Under the pieces are notes generated by a model. That model was not told the origin of the DNA. It did not search any database and saw only the letters and a program-made list of their open reading frames with translations. This document shows positions 56,312 to 64,000 of a DNA stretch of 64,000 nt, piece by piece. The stretch covers positions 1-64,000 of the forward strand of contig CABYWQ010000005.1 in the NCBI GenBank assembly GCA_902522775.1. Direction: 5' to 3'. The DNA is from Eutrophosalina sp902522775. Lineage in GTDB: Bacteria > Bacteroidota > Bacteroidia > Flavobacteriales > Flavobacteriaceae. The stretch's first letter is position 1. Every line of letters begins with the position of its first letter. The translations under genes were made by a program, and so were the position numbers.

Positions 56312-57112
56312 ATGCGAAACTTTGTTGATTTTATAATTAAAAATATAAACTCTATAATTTTTTTAATTTTAATTTCTATTTCTATAACCCAAATTTTTAG
56401 CAGAAACTACTACCATGGATCTAAAATAAACTTATTTTCTAACTCATTACTTAATTCAATTAATGAAATTAAAACAGAAATATTTGAATATTTTGAGCTG
56501 GTTAAAATTAATCAAAAATTAGTAATTGAAAACTCATTTCTAAAAAATAACTATAACAATGAATATGTCTATGACTCAATTATTACAGAAAACAATTATA
56601 GTTATATTCCATCGAAAGTTATTTCTAATAGTATAAAATTTTCAAAGAATTTTATTACTATTGATAAAGGAAGCTTTCACAATATTGAAATTGACGATGG
56701 AATAATAACCAACCGTGGAGTTATTGGTGTTATCAATAATGTATCTGATAGATTTGCAACTGGAATTTCAATTTTAAATTCACAACTTAAAATCAATGCA
56801 GTATTAAAAAAGAGTCAACATTTTGGATCATTATATTGGACCGTTATTAATCATCAAATAATGGAATTAGAGGATATTCCAAAAAGTGCTAATATTTCTA
56901 TTGGAGATACAATAATATCAGGTGGAATGTCTTCTATTTTTCCTAGAAATATACCTATTGGAGTTATATCTGATTTTAAGTTACCAGAATCAACAAATTA
57001 TTATGAAATTTCTGTAAAATTATTTGAAGATTTTGGTTCCTTAAGAAATGTTTATGTGGTAAAAAATGATTTTAAAGGAGAGTTTAACGATTTAAAAAAC
57101 TTAAATGAATAG
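56312..57112 (+). CDS. mreC: Rod-shape-determining protein MreC
   Basis: 266 residues. One membrane helix at residues 10-27 is followed by a coiled coil (about 45-75) and a double beta-barrel periplasmic domain with FITIDKGSFHNIEIDDGIITNRGVIGVI and DTIISGGMSSIFPRNIPIGVI. MreC bridges MreB and MreD to PBP2 and activates it. It starts 4 bases after mreB and overlaps mreD by 8 bases. Confidence 0.94.
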   Translation: MRNFVDFIIKNINSIIFLILISISITQIFSRNYYHGSKINLFSNSLLNSINEIKTEIFEYFELVKINQKLVIENSFLKNNYNNEYVYDSIITENNYSYIPSKVISNSIKFSKNFITIDKGSFHNIEIDDGIITNRGVIGVINNVSDRFATGISILNSQLKINAVLKKSQHFGSLYWTVINHQIMELEDIPKSANISIGDTIISGGMSSIFPRNIPIGVISDFKLPESTNYYEISVKLFEDFGSLRNVYVVKNDFKGEFNDLKNLNE

Positions 57113-57620
57113 TATATATCAACTGCTATTTTTTAGATTTATAATTTTATCATTAGCTCAATTTATAATATTTAACAATTTTTTGATTTTTGGAAATACG
57201 GTAAATATTTATCTAATATTTATAATAGTATTTCCTTTAAATTTTAATAAGAGTCTTGCTTATATTATTACATTTATTTATGGTTTTGTCATAGATTTTT
57301 TTTCTAACTCATTTGGAATAATTACATTTTCTCTGTTAATATCAATTTTGATTAAACCCTACATTCTTAAATTTGCTTTTGGAAACTTTGACGTTAACAA
57401 GGTGAGAAAAACATCAGAATATATTAGCGGAACAAGTTTATATCAGCAAATCAGCTACCTAATACTAATGTTTTTTATTCACCAATTGATTATGAACTCA
57501 ATTGAAATTTTTTCTTTACAAAATTTTGATGTGATTTTTAACAAGACTTTAATTAGTTCGATTATTTCAATAATATTTTCATATTTTTTATTATTAATTT
57601 TTTTTAGAAAAAATGCGTGA
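57105..57620 (+). CDS. mreD: Rod-shape-determining protein MreD
   Basis: 171 residues with about five membrane helices and very few charged residues outside the loops. The pattern FNKSLAYIITFIYGFVIDFFSNSFGII, with an acidic residue in the third helix, is usual for MreD. It is a membrane partner of MreC in the elongasome. It overlaps mreC and mrdA by 8 bases each, so the four genes are translationally coupled. The sequence itself is poorly conserved; context carries much of the call. Confidence 0.88.
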   Translation: MNSIYQLLFFRFIILSLAQFIIFNNFLIFGNTVNIYLIFIIVFPLNFNKSLAYIITFIYGFVIDFFSNSFGIITFSLLISILIKPYILKFAFGNFDVNKVRKTSEYISGTSLYQQISYLILMFFIHQLIMNSIEIFSLQNFDVIFNKTLISSIISIIFSYFLLLIFFRKNA

Positions 57621-59472
57621 TAAACTTTTTCAAATAATAGTTTTAATTGTATCGGGTTTACTGATAATTAAACTCTTCGACCTTCAAATTATTAATAATA
57701 ACTCTTCTCAAATTTTAGAAAGAGCCTCAGTTCAAAAAGTATATGATTTTCCTGAAAGAGGATATATATATGACAGAAATAAAAAATTGATTGTATATAA
57801 TGAGCCATATTATGACTTGATGGTTATTCCAAAAGATATTGAGATTTCAGATAGTTTATCAATTTCCAAAGAACTTAATATAACTAGTAGAGATTTTCTG
57901 AGAAAACTTAATAAGGCAAAAACATATTCTTTAATAAAACCATCAATATTTATATCTGGAATCACAAAAAATGAGTATGCTATTATTCAAGAGAAACTAT
58001 GGAAATTTACTGGTCTTTTTATTCAAAAAAAATCTAAAAGGAAATACAATTTTCAAACAGCATCAAACCTTTTCGGATATGTAAGTGAAGTAAATACTTT
58101 TGAGATTGATAATAATCCATATTATAGAGCAGGTGAAATGATTGGAAGACAGGGTTTAGAAAAATCTTATGAAAAAATTTTGAGAGGAAAAAAAGGCGTA
58201 AAATATTTTCAAAAAGATAAATACAATAGAATTATAGGAAAATATAATAATGGAAACTATGATAGCTTACTCATTCCAGCAAAAAATATTGATATTACTT
58301 TAGATATTGATCTTCAAGTTTATGGCGATTCATTAATGAAAAATAAATTTGGAAGTATAATTGCTATTGAACCAAGTTCTGGAGAAATCTTGGCATTAGT
58401 TAATTCTCCTGGTTACGATCCAAATTTATTGGTAGGAAGAGATAGATCTGAAAATTATAATAATTTGAATTTAGATAGTATTGGTAAACCTTTATTTGAG
58501 AGAGGACTTCAAGGCCAATACCCCCCTGGATCAACTTTTAAAATAATTAATGCATTAATTGGATTGGAAGAAAATGTAATTCAAGAAGAAACTTTATTTA
58601 GATGTAATGGTGGTCATTTTTATGCTAAAAATGCTTTTATGAAGTGTCATACCAATGAAGAAACATATACTAATTTGAATAATGCTATATATACCTCTTG
58701 TAACACATATTTTGCAAAAACTTATAAAGAAATTATTGAAAATTATGAAAACTCATCAATTGGATTAGATAAATGGAAAGATTATGTAACGTCATTTGGG
58801 TTTGGAAACTTTTTAGGGTATGATCATCCAACAGGGAAAAAAGGGTTTATTCCCAGCTCAGACTATTATAACAGAAGGTACAATAATTCATGGAGAGCAT
58901 CAACTACAATCTCGAACTCTATTGGACAGGGCGAAGTCCTTACAACACCCATTCAATTAGCAAACTTTGCAGCTATTATCGCAAATAAAGGTTGGTTCAT
59001 ACAGCCTCATTTTGTTAAAAATATTGACAATGATTCAATTGATAAAAATTATAAAAATATTAAAGAAACTTTAATTTCAAAAAAACACTTTGATCCAATT
59101 ATTAAAGGCATGATTGATGTAGTAAAAAAAGGTACAGCTCAAAATTCTAAAATTAAAGGAATAACTTTTGCTGGTAAAACTGGAACTGCTGAAAATTTTA
59201 TAAAAATTAATGGTCAGAGAAAACAACTCACAGATCATTCAATTTTTATTGGTTTTGCACCTGCTGAAGATCCAAAGATTGCAATATGTGTTTTTATAGA
59301 AAACGGGTATTGGGGGACGAGATGGGCAGCTCCAATATCTAGTCTCATAGCTGAAAAATATCTTAAAAAAAATGTTGAGAGAAAGTGGCTTGAGGACTAT
59401 ATTTTAAATGGCAATTTAACGGAAGAATATTTGAAACCATACTTATATGAAAATTTTACTATAAATGAATAG
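57613..59472 (+). CDS. mrdA: Penicillin-binding protein 2
   Basis: 619 residues. One N-terminal membrane helix (residues 5-22) precedes the dimerisation/pedestal domain (YDFPERGYIYDRNKKLIVYNEPYYDL; GRQGLEKSYE). The transpeptidase domain contains the nucleophile Ser307 in PPGSTFKI, the SxN motif as SCN in YTSCNTYF, and KTGTAEN with Lys522. It cross-links peptidoglycan during side-wall growth and is the target of mecillinam. It overlaps mreD and rodA by 8 bases each. Confidence 0.97.
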   Translation: MRDKLFQIIVLIVSGLLIIKLFDLQIINNNSSQILERASVQKVYDFPERGYIYDRNKKLIVYNEPYYDLMVIPKDIEISDSLSISKELNITSRDFLRKLNKAKTYSLIKPSIFISGITKNEYAIIQEKLWKFTGLFIQKKSKRKYNFQTASNLFGYVSEVNTFEIDNNPYYRAGEMIGRQGLEKSYEKILRGKKGVKYFQKDKYNRIIGKYNNGNYDSLLIPAKNIDITLDIDLQVYGDSLMKNKFGSIIAIEPSSGEILALVNSPGYDPNLLVGRDRSENYNNLNLDSIGKPLFERGLQGQYPPGSTFKIINALIGLEENVIQEETLFRCNGGHFYAKNAFMKCHTNEETYTNLNNAIYTSCNTYFAKTYKEIIENYENSSIGLDKWKDYVTSFGFGNFLGYDHPTGKKGFIPSSDYYNRRYNNSWRASTTISNSIGQGEVLTTPIQLANFAAIIANKGWFIQPHFVKNIDNDSIDKNYKNIKETLISKKHFDPIIKGMIDVVKKGTAQNSKIKGITFAGKTGTAENFIKINGQRKQLTDHSIFIGFAPAEDPKIAICVFIENGYWGTRWAAPISSLIAEKYLKKNVERKWLEDYILNGNLTEEYLKPYLYENFTINE

Positions 59473-60718
59473 TATAATAAGTATTAAGAAATTTGATCTT
59501 GTTTCAATAATAATTGTAAGCTTTTTAGTTATAATTGGATTAATTAATATTTACTCATCCACCTATTTTGAAAATATGAGTTTTTTTTCAATTAAAACTC
59601 CCTTTGGAAAACAATTAATTTTTGCTTTAATATCATTATTCATTTTTTTATTTATTCTTGTCTCAGATGATAGATTTTTTTTCAGATATTCAAGTATAAT
59701 TTATCTACTTGGTATTATTTTATTAGTTGCTGTACTAATTTTTGGAAATGAAGTAAAAGGAGCAAAATCTTGGTTTTCTTTAATGGGGTTTAGTCTCCAA
59801 CCTTCTGAGTTTATGAAGCCAATAACTGCTTTAGCTTTAGCAAAATATCTGAGTAATGTACACTCTGACCTGAAAAGAAAAAGTATTCAATTTTATAGTT
59901 TTTTAATTATTTTACTACCAATTTTTCTTGTAATAATTCAGCCTGATCCAGGTACCGCATTAATATATTTTAGCTTCTTTTTTGTTTTATATGTAATTGG
60001 TTTACCAAGTATATACATGAATGTTTTTATATGGCTTACCCTTTTATTTATTTCTACTATTGTATTTGGAAAAGAAAATATTTTATTAATTATATCAATA
60101 CTACTTATTTCAACCATACTCATCTATGTCTACAGAAAATTATTTGTAGGAAAAATTTTATTATTTGGAATATTGTCATTAGTGTTTATTTTAAGTGTTG
60201 ATTTTATTTTTAATGAAGTTTTTGAACAAAGACACCGTGATAGATTTGATATAGTATTAGGTATTAAAGAAGATAAAAGAGGAATTGGATATAATACAAA
60301 TCAATCTCAACTTGCATTTAAATCTGGTGGGTTTTTTGGTGAAGGTTTTTTAAAAGGAGCTCAAACTAAAGGAGATTTTGTGCCAGAACAGCACAGTGAC
60401 TATATTTTTGCGACTATAGGCGAAGAATGGGGATTTTTTGGTTCAATATTAACAATAATTCTATTTACAATTCTAATATTAAGAATGATTAATAAAGCTA
60501 ATACCAATAGAAATTTATTTAATAAAATAGTTATTTACAGTGTAGCTTCAATCTTTTTTTTTCAATTTGCTATTAATATAAGTATGGTGATAGGTATTTT
60601 TCCAACTGTTGGTATTACTTTGCCTTTTGTAAGTTATGGTGGTTCAAGTTTATTAGCCTCAGTAATATTGTTTGGAGGATATATAAAGCTTGATTCTGTA
60701 AAGAAAGAAAAATGGTAA
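59465..60718 (+). CDS. rodA: Peptidoglycan glycosyltransferase RodA
   Basis: 417 residues of the SEDS family with about ten membrane helices. Typical segments are NIYSSTYFE, GAKSWFSLMGFSLQPSEFMKP, IQPDPGTALIYFSFFFVLY, the loop around VPEQHSDYIFATIGEEWGF (with the Glu-Trp-Gly) and LPFVSYGGSSLLA. RodA polymerises glycan strands for the elongasome and pairs with PBP2 encoded just upstream. The gene ends 2 bases from the converging ABC permease. Confidence 0.97.
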   Translation: MNSIISIKKFDLVSIIIVSFLVIIGLINIYSSTYFENMSFFSIKTPFGKQLIFALISLFIFLFILVSDDRFFFRYSSIIYLLGIILLVAVLIFGNEVKGAKSWFSLMGFSLQPSEFMKPITALALAKYLSNVHSDLKRKSIQFYSFLIILLPIFLVIIQPDPGTALIYFSFFFVLYVIGLPSIYMNVFIWLTLLFISTIVFGKENILLIISILLISTILIYVYRKLFVGKILLFGILSLVFILSVDFIFNEVFEQRHRDRFDIVLGIKEDKRGIGYNTNQSQLAFKSGGFFGEGFLKGAQTKGDFVPEQHSDYIFATIGEEWGFFGSILTIILFTILILRMINKANTNRNLFNKIVIYSVASIFFFQFAINISMVIGIFPTVGITLPFVSYGGSSLLASVILFGGYIKLDSVKKEKW

Positions 60719-60720
60719 AT

Positions 60721-61764
60721 CTATCTAATTATTTCAGAATAATAATTTGAAATATATATAAAACTTGTTACCAAAATCATTAGAAAAACTCCTGGAATTA
60801 ATGCTAAATATGCATTTCCTAAAAGAATATATTGATAATTCTCTTTTATCATATATCCCCAACTAGGCAAAGGAGGTTGAGTGCCTATTCCTAGGAAACT
60901 TAAGCCACTTTCTAATAATATACTCGATGCAAAATTGGCAGCAGAAATAATCAAAATAGGACCCATAATATTAGGGAGAATATGATTTATAATAATTCTA
61001 AAATCACTAATACCAAGTACTTTTACTGCAGCTATATAATTTTTTTCTTTTTCAGATTTAATTTTACCTCTTACTAATCTAGCAACTTCAACCCAGATTG
61101 AACATCCAATTGCAATATATATTTGCCAAAATCCTTTACCAATGGCCAATGAAATTGCAATAACTAATAACAAAGTAGGTATTGACCAAAAAATATTGAT
61201 TAACCAAACTACTAATGAATCAATTTTACCTCCAAAATATCCACCTAAAATACCAAAAAACAATCCAATGATTGTTGATATTATTACGGCCATTAATCCA
61301 ATAGATAATGAAACTCTAGTCCCTAATATAACTCTACTAAATAAATCTCTACCGTATATATCGGTGCCAAATAAAAATTTTTTAGTAGTTACATACTTAG
61401 ATTTTATAGTTTCTAAATTATCTTCCTTAAATAACGTAAAATCAAATTTTTTTAAAATTTTATTTTCTCCATCTGAATAAATATTAACAACTACTTGTTT
61501 TCTTTCACTAGTTATTGAACTAATTGCATATTCATTAAATTTCTTTTCAGTACCAAAAAACAAATCAGAGAATTTAAAGTTGTTTTCATTTAAAGGAACT
61601 TTTAATATCAATATTTCAAAACCAGGTTTTTTTGATTGAATATTCAAATTCATAGAATTTGCATTTTTAGTTTTGTCTGGAATTATTAAGAAAGCAAAGA
61701 TTGAAATAACCAAACAAATTAAAATATATAGATATGATAATTTTAATGGAATATTCTTTAACAA
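60721..61764 (-). CDS. ABC transporter permease, oligopeptide/nickel (OppC/DppC) type
   Basis: 347 residues. The first membrane helix (about 10-28) starts so early that the TTG at 61764 is the probable start; the next Met is residue 38. A long periplasmic segment follows (about 30-130), then KFLFGTDIYGRDLFSRVILGTRVSL, the hallmark opening of OppC-type permeases, five membrane helices and the EAA-loop region VKVLGISDFRIIINHILPN, ending in SGLSFLGIGTQPPLPSWG. It would transport peptides or similar solutes with a second permease and ATPases encoded elsewhere. It is 14 bases downstream of prc. Confidence 0.92.
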   Translation of the reverse strand: MLKNIPLKLSYLYILICLVISIFAFLIIPDKTKNANSMNLNIQSKKPGFEILILKVPLNENNFKFSDLFFGTEKKFNEYAISSITSERKQVVVNIYSDGENKILKKFDFTLFKEDNLETIKSKYVTTKKFLFGTDIYGRDLFSRVILGTRVSLSIGLMAVIISTIIGLFFGILGGYFGGKIDSLVVWLINIFWSIPTLLLVIAISLAIGKGFWQIYIAIGCSIWVEVARLVRGKIKSEKEKNYIAAVKVLGISDFRIIINHILPNIMGPILIISAANFASSILLESGLSFLGIGTQPPLPSWGYMIKENYQYILLGNAYLALIPGVFLMILVTSFIYISNYYSEIIR

Positions 61765-61778
61765 ATTAAAAAAATTGA

Positions 61779-63875
61779 TTATTCTTTATTAGCTAAAATC
61801 ATTTCGGATTTAGTTTTATTGGAAAAAATTTGCTCCAAAACATTTATACCTTCACTTATAAAAATGTCTCTTTTTAGATTTTTATGCCAACGATTTCTGT
61901 TACTTAAAAGTTCTTTATTTGACATTATAAACTCTTTTTCAGTTTTAAGCAGTTTAAAATTTAAATTATTGGAGTAATCTGAAATACTTTCAAAAAGTTT
62001 ATTTTTTTTACTATTGTTGTTAGTGTAGTCTTTATATGACGAAAAATTTAGTGGGATTATCTTATTATCTCTCTGTTCCTTAATCCATTCAGCTCTTTTT
62101 GATATTAACTTATGATAATCATTTGAATTGATCCTACTTTGTGCATTTGAAGTTATAAAATTAATATTTTTGAATCCATTCCATTTAGTGTAGTAGGCAG
62201 CATCAATTTTGTCCCATTGAAGTGGATTTTTTTCATCTCTTTCTCCATTAAAAATATGCATGTAACTATCTGGAATAACAACATCACTTTTAACACCTTC
62301 TAATTGTACTGATTCACCATTAATTCTGTAAAATTTATCAGTAGTAATTTTTATAGCTCCCATATCAAAATTTGAATTTGAAATAAACTTATTTAGATCT
62401 ATAATATTTTGAACAGTACCCTTTCCAAAAGATTTTTCACTTCCTATTATTACAGCTCTTTTGTAGTCTTGAAGAGCAGCTGCTAGAATTTCAGATGCAG
62501 AAGCTGACATTTCATTGATTAGCACCACAAGAGGTCCGTCCCAAACTATTTCAGGGTTTCTATCATATAAAACTTTTTTTCTATTTCCAATGGATTTAAC
62601 CTGCACTACCGGTCCTTTTTCAATAAATAAGCCGGTCATATCAACTACAGTTTGCAAAGATCCACCACCGTTATTCCTTAAATCAAGAATTAGACCCTGC
62701 ATGCCATTATTTTTTAACTTAATGATATGGTTTTTAACATCCTCAGCAGAATTTCTATTTTTATAATCAGAGAAGTCCACATAAAATTTAGGTAAACTTA
62801 TATAACCATAATCGACATCCTCCTTACTAATCAAAGTAGATTTAGCATAAACTTCTTCAAGTTCAACTACATCTCTCATTATTTTAACGTCTCTAATAGA
62901 GCCGTCCATCTTTTTAACACTAAGTGTTACGAAAGATTTAGCAGGTCCTTTAATAAGCTTTATTGCATCCTCTAATTTTACACCCACAACATCAACAGGT
63001 TCTCCGTCTTCTTGTGAAACTTTTAAGATAATATCTCCAACATCAAGAAGTTTATCTTTCCAAATTGGACCACCAATTATAATTTCTACAATCTTAATGG
63101 TACCTTCTGTTTTGGTTAATCTTGCACCAATTCCATTAAATTTTCCTGATATATTTATTTCAAATCTCTCTTTATCATCAGGCTGAAAATAAAATGTATG
63201 CGGATCGAGTTGATTTAAAAAAGAATTGATATAAGTAGAAAACCAATCGTCTCTGTCCATATCTGCATAAAATTCGAAAAAATCTTGTGTATTTTTCTTA
63301 ACGATGGCAAGTGATTCATTGTAAACACGATCATCAATAAAATCCAGTGAATCACCTAACTTGAGTAATGCTATATCAAGTGTTGAAAATTTAAGTTGTT
63401 TTCTCCACCTTTGTTTTACTTCATTTTTATTTTTTGAATAATCCTTGCTTTCAAAATCAAGATCTAAAGTTTCTTTAGAATTAAAATCAAAAGGATTAGC
63501 GATAATCTCATTATAATATTTTTTAATTTCTTCAAATCTTAATTTACTAGTTTCATAAACAAGATTAAAAAAAGTTAGATCATAGTTTTTGATTTGGTCA
63601 TCCAACTTAAACTTATATTTTTCAAAATTTTTGATGTCAGATTTTAAAAAAAATCTTTTTTGACTATCAAACTGGTTTATGAAAGATGAAAAGATTTTTT
63701 CAGAAACATCATCATTAATTTCAATTTTATTGTAATGACCTTTTTCAACTACATATTTAACAATTTCAATTAATAATCTGTCTTTACTAGGATCAGAAAA
63801 TTTTTTATCGGAAAATGTAAACCCAATAAATATTAATGGAATAATTAGAAATAAGTATTTGTGCTTCATATTCAT
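61779..63875 (-). CDS. prc: C-terminal processing peptidase Prc/Tsp (S41 family)
   Basis: 698 residues, in the range of full-length Tsp. Signal peptide to about residue 22. A helical N-terminal domain (to about 220) is followed by a PDZ domain (GIGARLTKTEGTIKIVEIIIGGPIWKD), the S41 catalytic domain with LILDLRNNGGGSLQ, the nucleophile motif MSASASEI and the lysine motif FGKGTVQN, then a long C-terminal helical extension. It degrades periplasmic proteins by their C-termini and can act in lipoprotein and cell-wall enzyme turnover. Two in-frame ATGs lie at 63875 and 63869; either is possible. Confidence 0.96.
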   Translation of the reverse strand: MNMKHKYLFLIIPLIFIGFTFSDKKFSDPSKDRLLIEIVKYVVEKGHYNKIEINDDVSEKIFSSFINQFDSQKRFFLKSDIKNFEKYKFKLDDQIKNYDLTFFNLVYETSKLRFEEIKKYYNEIIANPFDFNSKETLDLDFESKDYSKNKNEVKQRWRKQLKFSTLDIALLKLGDSLDFIDDRVYNESLAIVKKNTQDFFEFYADMDRDDWFSTYINSFLNQLDPHTFYFQPDDKERFEINISGKFNGIGARLTKTEGTIKIVEIIIGGPIWKDKLLDVGDIILKVSQEDGEPVDVVGVKLEDAIKLIKGPAKSFVTLSVKKMDGSIRDVKIMRDVVELEEVYAKSTLISKEDVDYGYISLPKFYVDFSDYKNRNSAEDVKNHIIKLKNNGMQGLILDLRNNGGGSLQTVVDMTGLFIEKGPVVQVKSIGNRKKVLYDRNPEIVWDGPLVVLINEMSASASEILAAALQDYKRAVIIGSEKSFGKGTVQNIIDLNKFISNSNFDMGAIKITTDKFYRINGESVQLEGVKSDVVIPDSYMHIFNGERDEKNPLQWDKIDAAYYTKWNGFKNINFITSNAQSRINSNDYHKLISKRAEWIKEQRDNKIIPLNFSSYKDYTNNNSKKNKLFESISDYSNNLNFKLLKTEKEFIMSNKELLSNRNRWHKNLKRDIFISEGINVLEQIFSNKTKSEMILANKE

Positions 63876-63955
63876 TAGCTTACTATAAAAGTAATTAATA
63901 TTAATTATAAATTAAGATTCAAAATTACGTTTTAATAATATGTGTATGTAATTAA

Positions 63956-64000
63956 TTACTTTTGTTCAAAAATTGGACCACGAATGTCAAAAAAACCTTT
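63956..64000 (-). CDS. Possible C-terminal end of a minus-strand gene cut by the right edge
   Basis: Reading the minus strand from the right edge gives KGFFDIRGPIFEQK and a TAA stop at 63956-63958. The 14 residues are not low-complexity and read like a real C-terminus, but they are too few to identify a family. A plus-strand frame starting ATG at 63983 in the same stretch is the alternative. The 80 bases between it and prc hold no recognised signal. Confidence 0.4.
   Translation of the reverse strand, partial: KGFFDIRGPIFEQK

Overview
The window looks like a chromosome segment from a marine member of the Bacteroidota, most likely a Flavobacteriaceae-type bacterium. The reasons are the very AT-rich DNA, a SusC/SusD pair, a complete gldKLMN set with a SprF/PorP protein and a giant adhesin carrying a type IX secretion (T9SS) sorting domain, the gene order lptE-TPR-secG, and many lipoproteins. 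The species cannot be named from sequence alone. No insertion sequence, prophage, CRISPR array, tRNA or rRNA was found, and no gene-free stretch exceeds 300 bases.

Region 1 (1-26208) is a polysaccharide utilization locus for a sulfated polymer. It holds seven S1-type sulfatases (one cut by the left edge) on both strands, two paralogous parallel beta-helix lipoproteins, an aldehyde dehydrogenase, a RhaT-like sugar permease, a KDG kinase, a KDPG-type aldolase, an aquaporin-like channel, SusD, SusC and a sodium/solute symporter. The likely flow is surface binding by SusD, outer-membrane uptake by SusC, desulfation by lipoprotein sulfatases, backbone cleavage (possibly by the beta-helix proteins), inner-membrane uptake by the RhaT-like and SSS permeases, then 2-keto-3-deoxy sugar acids to pyruvate. 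A uronate- and 6-deoxyhexose-containing polymer such as ulvan or a fucoidan fits, but this is inference.

Region 2 (26385-29789) has an aconitase and two small NTF2-like lipoproteins.

Region 3 (29843-47351, minus strand) is a motility and secretion block. In transcription order it reads topA, an arginase-fold protein, gldK, gldL, gldM, gldN, a retropepsin-like secreted protein, sprF/porP and a 2433-residue SprB-like adhesin. The adhesin has about 20 SprB-type repeats, one of which is split by a six-repeat Asp-box beta-propeller segment. It also contains a perfect 444-base direct repeat.

Region 4 (47522-64000) is housekeeping: miaB, a sigma-54 activator without a receiver domain, lptE, a TPR-like gene, secG, groES-groEL, purH, the rod-shape operon mreB-mreC-mreD-mrdA-rodA, and convergent to it an oligopeptide-type ABC permease and the Prc protease. 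The right edge may hold the 3' end of one more minus-strand gene.

The observations most worth following are the propeller insertion in the adhesin, the tandem beta-helix proteins as possible glycan-active enzymes of an undefined family, and the linkage of the T9SS motor genes with an adhesin, its SprF partner and an aspartic-protease-like protein.
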